DNA from: Streptomyces sp. CNH099 | Lineage (GTDB): Bacteria > Actinomycetota > Actinomycetes > Streptomycetales > Streptomycetaceae | Length of the DNA: 64,000 nucleotides | Assembly: GCA_000514715.1 (NCBI GenBank) | Contig: AZWL01000015.1 | Location: 1-64,000, forward strand | Reading direction: 5' to 3' | Shown: positions 41,613 through 49,613 of the stretch, in pieces | Layout of the letters: each line of letters begins with the position of its first letter | Numbering within the stretch: position 1 is the stretch's first letter | Notes under the pieces: model-generated | The model's database searches: none | Seen by the model: the letters and a program-made list of their open reading frames with translations, nothing else | What the model was told of the DNA's origin: nothing | Translations under genes and position numbers: made by a program

Positions 41613-41945
41613 GGCTGCGGCAGCCGGGGTGCAGAGGACGCCAAAGGGGACTCGTCGGAGAGCGCCAAGAAGCACGTGCTCGTCAAGGAGGCTCTGGCCG
41701 CGACGTTCGACCGGACCGAGTCACTGACGACCAACGGCAGCTTCACCGCGGATTGCGTGGTGAACGACTCCGGGCTCTACACGCGCGCCAACAAGGAAGC
41801 ACTGCGGCGGGGTGCGATGGAGCGCGGAACCGCCGTCGTGCCGGAGCAGATCGAGACGACGGCCGACCGCTGGGTGAAGCGCGGCGAGGACAGGGCCGAC
41901 ATGATGCGCGAGGTGCTGTGCCCCCGAGCGAGAGGTCCGGGGTGA
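41613..41945 (+). pseudogene. Decayed, truncated copy of the lipoprotein at 36721-37596
   Basis: One frame reads GGCGSRGAEDAKGDSSESAK then HVLVKEALAATFDRTESLTT, CVVNDSGLYTRANKEALRRG and TADRWVKRGEDRADMMREVL. These align in order to the intact parts of the 36.7-37.6 kb lipoprotein (GCGSR, VLVNRALETTFDTTTSLTS, LVNDSGVYTRITEEAIRETA, AGRWVKRGADKAEIMREEL). The hydrophobic part of the signal peptide is gone, about 28 residues are deleted in the middle, and the C-terminal 90 residues are missing. Confidence 0.7.
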
Positions 41946-42394
41946 CGGGGCCGGCCACCGGGCCGTAGGCGTAGAGGTTGCCGAGCATCACGTACGTGGC
42001 GGCCGTCCGCCGCACCGCGCAGCAGGGACGCCGAGGGGCCGGGAACTGCTCGGGCCACAGGTGGTACGGCGCGGGACACCCTCCGGCCGCTCCCGGTTCC
42101 GGAAGGAAAGGCGTTCCTCTCGCTAATACGCGGTGAACGAAACGGGAACGTTGCGCCTGCGATGGCCAGTTCTCATCCGACATTCGTACAGGGATGCAAA
42201 AGTGCACCTCAGGGGAAGGGTGGGGCTGTCGGGCACGACTGCGGTGCCCGCAGGAATTCAGAGGGTGGGATCTCCGTGTCCTGGTGTCCGCCGCCGCCGT
42301 GCGGCGGACGGCGCCGCCGTTCCGCGACAACTGCCGGCGCACCCGGTCTCCCGGCGGGCCGCGCGGCATCCACCGACGTGAAGGACAGGACAAC
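41946..42394. other. Unassigned stretch with possible gene debris
   Basis: Follows the truncated lipoprotein copy. A minus-strand frame in the first 180 bp reads a protein-like PAPYHLWPEQFPAP and TAATYVMLGNLYAYGPVAGP, without clean ends or a family I recognise. The rest should hold the promoter of the fascin-like gene at 42395. Together with the two pseudogenes before it, this looks like a graveyard of broken genes. Confidence 0.4.
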
Positions 42395-43024
42395 GTGAGA
42401 CGCACGCTTGTAGTACTGGTCAGCCTGTGCAGCGCGCTCGGGCTTTCCGCGCTGGAGACGGCCGCGGCGCAGCCCGGCTCGTCGCCGGCGGCGGTGCCCG
42501 GCGGGTGGCAGGAAGTGCAGGGCGCGGAGGCGGCCGGTGCGCTCGACGGGGCGCGGGCACGCGTGGCTGCGGCGGACGCGGCGGAGCCCGTCGCGATCCA
42601 GTCGGTCCGCAACGGCCGCTTCGCGACCGCCGAGGTCAACTACTCCGCTCCGCACACCGGTGTGCTGCGCGCCCGCTCCGCCCGCCCCGGCGGCTGGGAG
42701 ACCTTCGACCTGATCTGGGACGAGGGCACCGAGACCTACGCCCTGAAGTCCAAGGCCAACAACCGGTTCGTGGCGGTGGAGCGCAACTTCACGGGCAAGT
42801 CGGCGAACGTGCTGCGCGCCCGCTCCACCACCGCCGGCGCCTGGGAGCGCTTCTCGCTCTGGTACAACGAGGACCTCGACCGCTGGGCCTTCCAGTCAGA
42901 GCTGAACGGCCGGTTCGTCGCGATGGAGAACAACTACACCGGCTCCCTGCAGTACGTGCTGCGCGCCCGCTCCGAGAGCGTCAACGGTGGCTGGGAGCAG
43001 TTCAACCTGTACGACCGCAGCTGA
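42395..43024 (+). CDS. Secreted fascin-like beta-trefoil protein with three repeats
   Basis: A 209-residue secreted protein. The signal peptide is about 1-26 (VRRTLVVLVSLCSALGLSAL then ETAAA). After a linker of about 45 residues come three repeats with exact 49-residue spacing, beginning NGRF at 73, NNRF at 122 and NGRF at 171. Each reads NGRFVAxExN...VLRARS...WExFxLW. This is the pattern of fascin/actin-cross-linking-like beta-trefoils, which bind polysaccharides or proteins. The GTG start is preceded by AGGACAGGA. The ligand is unknown. Confidence 0.85.
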   Translation: MRRTLVVLVSLCSALGLSALETAAAQPGSSPAAVPGGWQEVQGAEAAGALDGARARVAAADAAEPVAIQSVRNGRFATAEVNYSAPHTGVLRARSARPGGWETFDLIWDEGTETYALKSKANNRFVAVERNFTGKSANVLRARSTTAGAWERFSLWYNEDLDRWAFQSELNGRFVAMENNYTGSLQYVLRARSESVNGGWEQFNLYDRS

Positions 43025-43210
43025 CCCACGCCGCCGCCCCGCCGTCCGGCATCCCCTCCGGTCCGGCCCGCCCCACCGGGCGGCCGGAGGCCCAGTGCGT
43101 GGCCGGCACCTCGAACAGGCGCGCCGCTGCGGTGGCGTCCGGGCCCGTACGGGGCGCACCGAGGCCCCCGCCCTCAGGCAATCGCCCAGCCACCGGCCAC
43201 CGGCCACCGG

Positions 43211-43900
43211 CTACGCCGGACCGACTCCACGCAGCGCCCCGCGACACAGCCTGTCCGCCACCCGCGTGGTCTCGGGGAGGCGGTACCGCCTCGCCAGCCT
43301 GAGCGTGACCGCACACGCGTCGTCCGCCCCGACCAGGTGGCCCGCGGACACGTACACCGGCTTCACCCCCGGCTGCGTACGAAGCGCGCGCCCCACCGGC
43401 TCCGTACCGTCCAGAAGCGGGGTCGAAGCACCCCGCTCCGCCCCCGGCGCCTCACACCGGAAGTACAGCGGGTTCTTCGCCACCCCGAACGACGGGATCC
43501 CCGTCAGCACCCCCAGGTGACTCGCCAGCCCGACGCGCCGGGGATGCGCGACCCCGTATCCGTCGCACACGAACACGTCCGGCGGACGGTCCAGCCGGCG
43601 CAGCGCCGCCGCGACCGCGGGAACCTCCCGGAAGGCCAGCAGGCCGGAGACGTACGGGAACGCGATCCGCGACACGGCGGTCGCCGACGCGACGACGTCG
43701 AGACTCTCCACCTCCAGCACGGCAACCGCCGCGGCGCACACCCCCGCCTCGTCGTCGTACGCCACGTCGACCCCGGCCGCCGTCCGCCACCCCGACCCGC
43801 CGTACGCCCCCTCGACCCGGACGAGCCCCCGCAACCGCCGCTGCTCCGCCACCGCCTCCTCGACGGTCCGCGGATGACGCAACTCCCCGGCCAGCTCCAC
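43211..43900 (-). CDS. nfi: Endonuclease V (deoxyinosine 3'-endonuclease)
   Basis: Endonuclease V cuts DNA one base 3' of deoxyinosine arising from adenine deamination. The 229-residue protein has AAGVDVAYDDEAG with the first catalytic Asp, FPYVSGLLAFREVPAV with the Tyr wedge and catalytic Glu, VCDGYGVAHPRRVGLASHLG with the second Asp, and PSFGVAKNPL. All conserved motifs are present. The start is GTG; it is a single gene between the fascin-like protein and the second infA. Confidence 0.93.
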   Translation of the reverse strand: MELAGELRHPRTVEEAVAEQRRLRGLVRVEGAYGGSGWRTAAGVDVAYDDEAGVCAAAVAVLEVESLDVVASATAVSRIAFPYVSGLLAFREVPAVAAALRRLDRPPDVFVCDGYGVAHPRRVGLASHLGVLTGIPSFGVAKNPLYFRCEAPGAERGASTPLLDGTEPVGRALRTQPGVKPVYVSAGHLVGADDACAVTLRLARRYRLPETTRVADRLCRGALRGVGPA

Positions 43901-43964
43901 CCGCCCACCGTAACCGGGGCCCGGTCACGCGCACGGACGCGCCGTGACCGGGCCCCGGCCGCCG

Positions 43965-44189
43965 CTAGTTCCGGTACCGGAAGACGATCCGGCCGCGGGC
44001 CAGGTCGTACGGCGGCAGCTCCACCAGCACCCGGTCCTCCAGGTTGATCCTGATGTAGTGCTTGCGCATCTTCCCGCTGATGTGCGCGAGCACCCGGTGG
44101 CCGTTCTCCAGCTCCACGGTGAACATGGCGCTGCGCAGACATTCGACGACCCGGCCCTCGGCCTCGATGACGTTCTTGTCCTTGGTCAT
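43965..44189 (-). CDS. infA: Second translation initiation factor IF-1 paralogue
   Basis: A 74-residue OB-fold protein aligned along its length to the IF-1 at 20457-20678: VIEAEGRVVECLRSAMFTVE, LAHISGKMRKHYIRINLEDR and GRIVFRYRN. It keeps the HISGKMR-HYIRI core but differs at many other positions. Its ATG overlaps the stop of a small upstream ORF (ATGA), so it is translationally coupled to it. It could serve as an alternative IF-1 in a particular growth phase or stress. Confidence 0.92.
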   Translation of the reverse strand: MTKDKNVIEAEGRVVECLRSAMFTVELENGHRVLAHISGKMRKHYIRINLEDRVLVELPPYDLARGRIVFRYRN

Positions 44190-44428
44190 CGGACCAGCTC
44201 CAGGCTGCTGCCCACCGGCCGGGCCCCGACGCCCTCGGACAACGCCGTGGCCGGGTGGTCGGACCGGTGGACCCCGGTCCGGGCCGCGCCCGTCCCCGCC
44301 CGGTGCGGCGCCCCCGGCGCCTCCGCCGGCAACGCCCGCAAGCTCACGCCAACGGGCGCCGACCGCCGCCACCCGGCGGCGCTCTCGTCCAGACCGGACA
44401 AGAACAGTAGGAAAAGCTTCACATCCAT
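44186..44428 (-). CDS. Small ORF upstream of and coupled to the second infA
   Basis: An 80-residue frame starting MDVKLFLLFLSGLDESAAGW, with GGGAGGGAG eight bases before its ATG and an ATGA overlap with infA at its stop. The rest is Ala/Gly/Arg/Pro-rich (LRALPAEAPGAPHRAGTGAA). There is no known domain. It may be a real small protein, or a translated leader that sets the expression of the IF-1 gene. Confidence 0.5.
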   Translation of the reverse strand: MDVKLFLLFLSGLDESAAGWRRSAPVGVSLRALPAEAPGAPHRAGTGAARTGVHRSDHPATALSEGVGARPVGSSLELVR

Positions 44429-44877
44429 CGGAGTCTCCCTCCCAGGAGCGCCTCGAACTCGGGCGCTCCGGGCGACACCGAACGTCAGCCGCCGGACCGT
44501 GACGGGTTGGGGAAGCACCCACGGGTAACTGCGTTCACGGGTCTCACCTCCACAAGCCGACGCACGGTCCGCCGCGACCGTAGTCCCGAACCCGCACCCC
44601 GCTCAAACCCTTTTCCGCGCCCCGCCCACGCCCCACTCCGGCGGGGTACGCGGCAGGCGGGCCCACCGGACCAGTCCCGCCAGTCCAGTTGCGGCTCGGG
44701 GACCCGATGGAACGCGCGTACACCAGAGCCCGACGACCGCCCTCCGCCTGCTGGCGCGGATAGCGGAAGACCCTCCCGGCGAAGACCACAAACGCCTCTG
44801 CGGCTGTGTGGTGGTTGACGTACCGACCGCCCGCCGCGTCAAGGGCAGGATCGCCTTCCCGCCGCTTGCCGGCGTCA
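44429..44877. other. Promoter region for the infA2 unit plus unassigned sequence
   Basis: The 449 bp between the infA2 leader ORF and the decayed membrane-protein gene. The part near 44480-44570 should carry the infA2 promoter. From about 44640 to 44800 several frames are open on the minus strand (one reads RVPEPQLDWRDWSGG), but none has both a start and recognisable similarity. I see no gene I can support. Confidence 0.4.
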
Positions 44878-45474
44878 TCACGGGGGCGGGGAAGGGGGCG
44901 GCGGAACGAATCCTCGCTCGATCGCCTGCTGGTACTCGTACATCTCGATGGTGCGCAGGCCTCGTCGTTGTCGCTGGTGGTCAAAAAGGGCTCAGAGCAC
45001 CCCAGATCACGAGAGACACACTCATCTGCACGAGGGAGATGAAGATGATCAGCTCATTCCGGAACTGCCACCCGGCCGACACAAGGAGGGCAGCGAAGGC
45101 AGCGGTCGCTCGTAGCGGAAACTCCACTTGTCCTTCAGAAGTGCCTGACTGTAGCTCTCGCGGGCAGCCTCAAACGGCTCGATACGTGGCCCCAGGTGAG
45201 GCGGAAGTGAAACAAGCGGTTGAGGCTTGCCGACGACCTCGTGGATGCGGTAATACCCAACAGCCCAGTTCGCCCTGGCCCGCGCCTCCGGACGGTCGTC
45301 GCGTTCGAATTCCAGCTTCGTTGACGTTCGAGATGACTGAACTCCGGTCAGCAGGTAACCGAACTCATACCCCTTGTCCACGACTCGCACAATTCCATCG
45401 GGATCGACGCCGTACCACGAGATGGTCGCGGTCTTACGTCCATCGAAGGAGCGGACGACATCTCTTTCCTTCAT
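44878..45474 (-). pseudogene. Frameshifted paralogue of the two-TM protein at 46376-46969
   Basis: From MKERDVVRSFDGRKTATISW it reads to PRIEPFEAARESYSQALLKD in one frame. It then needs one frame change near SFRYER to reach the membrane part (AFAALLVSAGW, NELIIFISLVQMSVSLVIWG), and a second at a run of five T to reach EMYEYQQAIERGFVPPPPSP and the stop at 44878. All segments align in order to the intact gene at 46376-46969 (HFDGRYTADI, RRIEPLEAAWARYGLALF, LAVVVPVLIVGGSLVLAG, DLQQAVERGFIPPPPP). Two frameshifts make it a probable pseudogene unless the sequence has errors. Confidence 0.7.
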
Positions 45475-45760
45475 AATTGAACGCCGCCTCACGCCGCTGG
45501 CACCGGACTTACCGAAACCCTGTTCCGAGTTCAGCCGGGGGCGAGCAAGCGGCGCGGAGCCGATGCCACCCGCCCACCACCATGTTCCGGTGCACCAGCC
45601 GCCTCGCCTGGGTTGACCGTTCGCCGCCCACGGCCACGTCTCGGTGACGTGCCGAGCAACGGAAGAGGTGTCGCCGCTGCCGAGGCGGCTCGCCGTCTTT
45701 CCCTGCGGGATGTCAGGGCATCATCAGAGCCTTCCCTCCTGAACCCCATGACCGAGGGCG

Positions 45761-46363
45761 TCACCGTGGGCCGTCCCCCGGTTCCTCGTCGAACTCGATG
45801 CTCTTCAGCAGGGACACGAGGTGCTGGGCGTACGTGTCCCAGTGATCCAGATCCGGCGTCTGAAAAGCGACGACGACCATCTCCTCGCGGCCGGCCGACA
45901 GTTCGGGAGGCACCGGAACAATCGCCTGGAACTCCCCGACCGGCAGTACTGCATCGCCGTCCGCGGGTAGGCCGACCTGCCGCACGAAGACTGACGCCGG
46001 CCCGCAGGGCAAGTCGAAAGGCTTGGCCGCCACCGCATCGTCCTGAGGATCGAACAGAGCGTTCACGAGACCCCGCGAGGCAAGGTGGGCATCACTGAAG
46101 GCGAGCGGCTGAGCAGCCACGAGCAGTACGCCGAACCGCAGTCGGTCTTCCTCCCGTTGCCAGTACGCCCCCGCGTACATGGCGCCTACCGCCTGCAGTG
46201 CGGTGGACCACCGCTGGAGTTGGACCGCTTGGTTCTCCACTTCGTCGCCAGTGGCTCCCACCGCAGAAGCGGCACCGGCCACAAACTCACGTGCCCGAGC
46301 CGAAGTCAGCCCGACAGGAATCGGACTGTAGCCACCGGGGACCTCGAATGTCATAAGCGCCAT
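45761..46363 (-). CDS. Hypothetical protein in the type VII-like cluster
   Basis: A 200-residue protein with no signal peptide or membrane segment. It starts MALMTFEVPGGYSPIPVGLT and has a beta-rich appearance (RLRFGVLLVAAQPLAFSDAH; VGEFQAIVPVPPELSAGREE; VVAFQTPDLDHWDTYAQHLV). The C-terminal half has the look of a Mog1/PsbP-like domain, but I am not sure of this. It begins 12 bp after the two-TM membrane gene in the same direction, so it belongs to the same transcript as the WXG100-like genes. An immunity or chaperone role is only a guess. Confidence 0.7.
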   Translation of the reverse strand: MALMTFEVPGGYSPIPVGLTSARAREFVAGAASAVGATGDEVENQAVQLQRWSTALQAVGAMYAGAYWQREEDRLRFGVLLVAAQPLAFSDAHLASRGLVNALFDPQDDAVAAKPFDLPCGPASVFVRQVGLPADGDAVLPVGEFQAIVPVPPELSAGREEMVVVAFQTPDLDHWDTYAQHLVSLLKSIEFDEEPGDGPR

Positions 46364-46375
46364 AAGATCTCGCCT

Positions 46376-46969
46376 TCAGCTGTGAATACCAGGAGGTGGC
46401 GGCGGGATGAACCCACGCTCAACCGCCTGCTGCAGATCGAACGTCTCCACCGTCTGCTGGTACCTCCTGAGGCGCTTGCTGGGCAGCCACGGAGAAATAG
46501 CTCCGGCCAGCACCAGGGAACCGCCAACGATTAGGACCGGAACAACAACTGCCAATTTGTCACTATAGCGCCAGACTGTAGCCGTGACCAGCACAGCGAT
46601 AAACACGGAAGGATAAAGGGTGGATGTTTTTCTCCGAAATAGCGCTAGACCATATCGCGCCCACGCTGCTTCCAGTGGCTCAATTCGTCTCCCCATGTAC
46701 CCGGGGAGGCTATACCGGGGCTGCGGACGTCCCCACCTTCCATGCCTGCGATAGTAATTCACGGACCACTCAGCCCGCCATCGCGCATACTCTCGATCAT
46801 CCCGCTCGAATACAAGCCGTGTTACGCCTCGCCCAGGAAAGACGTGAACTAGCGTATATCCGAACTCATAGGCCATATCGGCCATCATTGGGCCATCCGA
46901 GCCTGTACCGGTCGTGATGTCTGCGGTATAACGCCCATCGAAGTGCGCGATAATTTCGGCATCCTGCAT
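46376..46969 (-). CDS. Two-TM membrane protein with N-terminal soluble domain, unknown function
   Basis: A 197-residue protein. Residues 1-115 form a soluble domain (DAEIIAHFDGRYTADITTGT, MAYEFGYTLVHVFPGRG, TRLVFERDDREYARWRAEWS), then two hydrophobic segments (SVFIAVLVTATVWRY and LAVVVPVLIVGGSLVLAGAI). A C-terminal tail ends in a proline run (ERGFIPPPPPG). A broken paralogue is at 44878-45474. The DNA is less GC-rich than the ribosomal genes, which suggests recent acquisition. It starts 22 bp after the WXG100-type effector gene, the position typical of immunity genes. Confidence 0.75.
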   Translation of the reverse strand: MQDAEIIAHFDGRYTADITTGTGSDGPMMADMAYEFGYTLVHVFPGRGVTRLVFERDDREYARWRAEWSVNYYRRHGRWGRPQPRYSLPGYMGRRIEPLEAAWARYGLALFRRKTSTLYPSVFIAVLVTATVWRYSDKLAVVVPVLIVGGSLVLAGAISPWLPSKRLRRYQQTVETFDLQQAVERGFIPPPPPGIHS

Positions 46970-46991
46970 ATACCATCGGCCTCCAGTCAGG

Positions 46992-48215
46992 TCAGGCGGA
47001 CTTCCACGCGTTCTCAACCGCCACGAGCATGACACCCGCCCCACCGGGAAGGAACATCTCCGCTTTCTGTCGATTATCCCGTGGGGCGAAGTTCTGGAAG
47101 ACCTTGGGGTCCATTATGAGCCCAACCGCCGAGTCAGCCAGACCGAGCGCAGAGGCTCCTTTTGCATGACGGCTCCCTGCAATCGCCTGCCCGGTCTTCC
47201 CGATAAACCGCGCATTCGCCCCGAAGGGTACGGCGCCCACCACATCTTGCGCTAGTGTGCGATCGGATACATCGGCCCCCGCTACTCGCGCGAGACCGTG
47301 CGCGACCAAGGCCACAGATGCCGTACCGGCCGATACTTCACCGAGGGCGACTGAAATCGCCCCGAGGTGGGGAAGCTTGGTTGCCGCAGCAGCGGCGTAG
47401 AACGCCATGGAGGCAGTGCCCAGAACCGCGCTAACGGCAGCGAAAAGGTCGCCGACGGCTGCGATGTTGGCGGCGTGGTCCTCGACCCACTGGACGACGT
47501 CGTCGGCAAGCTTGGCGATGCCCTCCGTCACCGTTTCCAGGTACTCGCCGAACGTGCCGGACAGATCGCTGATCGCGTCACCGATCTTGTCGAACAGCCC
47601 GGGCTCGTCCGGGGCGATCTCCATCGCACCGCGGAGGCGGTTCGCGACCGCGTGCCCCTCCGCCCGGTAGTCCTCCGCGAGGGCGCGGGCGCGGCGGCGT
47701 ACGTCCTCCAGCCGCACCGACGCGATGTCGACCGCGCCCTGCGCCTCTCGGCGCTGCTCCTCCTCGCGAGCCCGGTCGGGCTTGTCGCGCGCTGCGCTGG
47801 CTTGCCGATACCGGTCCGGGGATTCACCGACCGGGGGCTTTGCCGCGTCCAGCCTGCGCAGCGCCTTGCTCAGTTCGCCCTCGGCTTCCTCGGCCTCCCG
47901 CTCCAGCCGGCGCGCCGTCGCCTGCTGGGTGCGCATGTACCGGGCCCAGCCCTCCAGGGCATTGGCGGCCATGCCGAACGAGTCGCGCGCCTGGTCCATC
48001 TTGGGCCGGAAGTCGTCCTCGAACTTGTCCCGGAACGCCTCCGCCGCCTTGCCCTTCCAGTCGCCCGGCCCCGTCCCGTGCAACACGTGGCAGATCTCCG
48101 ACAGCGCCCGCGCCGTCCGCCGCACCACCCCGGCGACGTCCTCCGCCCCCTGCACATCGCCCGGGCAGGGCATGAAGCCGAGGGAGGCGAAGTCAGCGGG
48201 ACGTAACGCGCTCAT
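46992..48215 (-). CDS. Large WXG100-like protein, putative type VII secretion substrate
   Basis: A 407-residue helical protein. Residues 1-100 look like a type VII secretion signal domain (LGFMPCPGDVQGAEDVAGVV, then HGTGPGDWKGKAAEAFRDKF with the WxG turn). A coiled coil follows (ATARRLEREAEEAEGELSKA, EEEQRREAQGAVDI) to about 230. The C-terminal part is helical and hydrophobic (AAVSAVLGTASMAFYAAAAA, GAVPFGANARFIGKTGQAIA), ending MLVAVENAWKSA. I see no nuclease or other toxin motif. Its ATG overlaps the stop of the 100-residue WXG100-like gene (ATGA), so the two are probably secreted together. Confidence 0.8.
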   Translation of the reverse strand: MSALRPADFASLGFMPCPGDVQGAEDVAGVVRRTARALSEICHVLHGTGPGDWKGKAAEAFRDKFEDDFRPKMDQARDSFGMAANALEGWARYMRTQQATARRLEREAEEAEGELSKALRRLDAAKPPVGESPDRYRQASAARDKPDRAREEEQRREAQGAVDIASVRLEDVRRRARALAEDYRAEGHAVANRLRGAMEIAPDEPGLFDKIGDAISDLSGTFGEYLETVTEGIAKLADDVVQWVEDHAANIAAVGDLFAAVSAVLGTASMAFYAAAAATKLPHLGAISVALGEVSAGTASVALVAHGLARVAGADVSDRTLAQDVVGAVPFGANARFIGKTGQAIAGSRHAKGASALGLADSAVGLIMDPKVFQNFAPRDNRQKAEMFLPGGAGVMLVAVENAWKSA

Positions 48216-48514
48216 CCCCTCCCCCCAGCACGCCCCGGAAGGGCGTCCGCGAGTTCGGCGTCGACGCGCTGGAACTCCTGCTTGATCTTCAGCAGGGCCT
48301 CGGCGGCCGCGTCGGAGAACTTCTCGATCTGCCCGATCCCGTAGGACCACTCGTCTCCGAAGTCATCCATGCGACGGGCCAGTACCTCCACGCCCATCGA
48401 CCAGCCATCGACGTCTTCCATCTCCCTGCCCGGCCGTTTCATCAGGTCCGAAATGCGTTCGATGTTGCGCCGCACCCGGTCGAGGGTCTCCATGTCCACG
48501 TACAGATCGCTCAC
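48212..48514 (-). CDS. WXG100-like (ESAT-6-like) small protein
   Basis: A 100-residue helical hairpin protein: LYVDMETLDRVRRNIERISD, a central turn with DGWSMGVEVLARRMDDFGDE, then a second helix EKFSDAAAEALLKIKQEFQR. The length and the WS-turn fit WXG100/ESAT-6-type partners of secreted type VII substrates. It is coupled to the 407-residue protein downstream (ATGA) and lies 19 bp after the secreted-protein gene. It starts at GTG. Confidence 0.8.
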   Translation of the reverse strand: MSDLYVDMETLDRVRRNIERISDLMKRPGREMEDVDGWSMGVEVLARRMDDFGDEWSYGIGQIEKFSDAAAEALLKIKQEFQRVDAELADALPGRAGGRG

Positions 48515-48533
48515 GTGTCGCTCCTTGCACGCA

Positions 48534-49613
48534 TCAGCGGACGACGGACTGGATCTCGTCGACTTCGAGTTCGGTGGTCGTGCCGAAGGTGCCGTCGGGC
48601 AGGTCACCGCCGGTACCGCCGGAGCCCTCCCAGCTGATCTCCCACGTGATCGTCGCGCGGAACGGGTAGGTCGCACCGCCCGTCGTCGCCCGCAGGTAGG
48701 TCAGCCCGCAGGGCGGGGTCTCCTCCGACGATCCCGGGGTGTAGGGGGTGCCGATGGAACCGTCGTCGTTGAGGGGGCAGGTGCCCGAGGAGGGGTGCAG
48801 CTCGGCGTCGCCCGTGCCGGGATCGAGGGTGAGCGACACCGGGGTGGCGGTGGTCCTGGCCCATAAGCGCAGCACCGGCACCTCGGCGGCGACCGAGACA
48901 GGCTCGAAGGCGGTGTCGTCCAGCCAGGCCCAGGTGGGGAGGTTCACCTTCTGCGCGTTCTGCGCGTCGGGCTTGAGGTTGATCTCCGTATCGGGCACCC
49001 GGATGCGGTCGTACGCGATCCCGGCGAGGATCTCCGGCGTGACGGCGTTCTCGTACTCGGCCGGCGGCGGATCGCCCGTGTCCACCCAGAAGGGTCCGTC
49101 ATCGCACTCCAGCGCGCCGGGGACGCCTTCGCCGCCGTCCGGCACGTAGCCGTCCCACCAGTAGCCCTCGCCGGACTTGGCCATGTTGAAGTTCTTGTAC
49201 GTTCCCGGCTCGTCGCCGCCGTTCACGTATTTGTCCCGCTGCATGCTGTCGAACTCATGCCCGGTAGAGCCCAACGACCAGGTGTGCTCCCGTTCCTTCT
49301 TCAACTGCTGCGGCGTGTACATCGGCACGTACCAGCACGGCGGCGGCGACCAGTCCCCCACCGGGTCCAACGCCCCACCCGAGCCGCCACCGCCCCCGGC
49401 CCCGTTTGCCGAGTCGTCGACCACGATCCCGCCGGCCGCCCCTGCGTTTAGCATCTGCCCAGCAGCATCCCCGTCGACGTACTCCTTCCCATCACCTTCG
49501 TTTCTCCCTCCGAAGTCCTTGTCCGCATGGGCCGGGGCCACGCTGGCAAGCACCAGGACCAGTGCCATCGCCGCAAGAGATAAGAGTCGGCGGGCTACCT
49601 TCACGGCTGACAC
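48534..49613 (-). CDS. Secreted protein of unknown function in the type VII-like cluster
   Basis: A 359-residue secreted protein with signal peptide 1-30 (LLSLAAMALVLVLASVAPAHA). A Gly/Asp-rich linker precedes a domain with aromatic and Cys residues (PPPCWYVPMYTPQQLKKERE; SGEGYWWDGYVPDGGEG; ALECDDGPFWVDTG). A later beta-rich domain (VSVAAEVPVLRLWARTTATP, YPFRATITWEISWEGSGG) follows. No membrane anchor follows. Its frame overlaps the upstream lipoprotein gene by 13 bp, so the two are co-translated. Similar secreted proteins occur beside WXG100 genes in Streptomyces. Confidence 0.75.
   Translation of the reverse strand: MSAVKVARRLLSLAAMALVLVLASVAPAHADKDFGGRNEGDGKEYVDGDAAGQMLNAGAAGGIVVDDSANGAGGGGGSGGALDPVGDWSPPPCWYVPMYTPQQLKKEREHTWSLGSTGHEFDSMQRDKYVNGGDEPGTYKNFNMAKSGEGYWWDGYVPDGGEGVPGALECDDGPFWVDTGDPPPAEYENAVTPEILAGIAYDRIRVPDTEINLKPDAQNAQKVNLPTWAWLDDTAFEPVSVAAEVPVLRLWARTTATPVSLTLDPGTGDAELHPSSGTCPLNDDGSIGTPYTPGSSEETPPCGLTYLRATTGGATYPFRATITWEISWEGSGGTGGDLPDGTFGTTTELEVDEIQSVVR

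Noticed and set aside
44544..44984. A 146-codon minus-strand frame between infA2 and the broken membrane gene
   Set aside because: Its first part is an out-of-frame reading of the frameshifted paralogue at 44878-45474, and the rest has no similarity or ribosome site.
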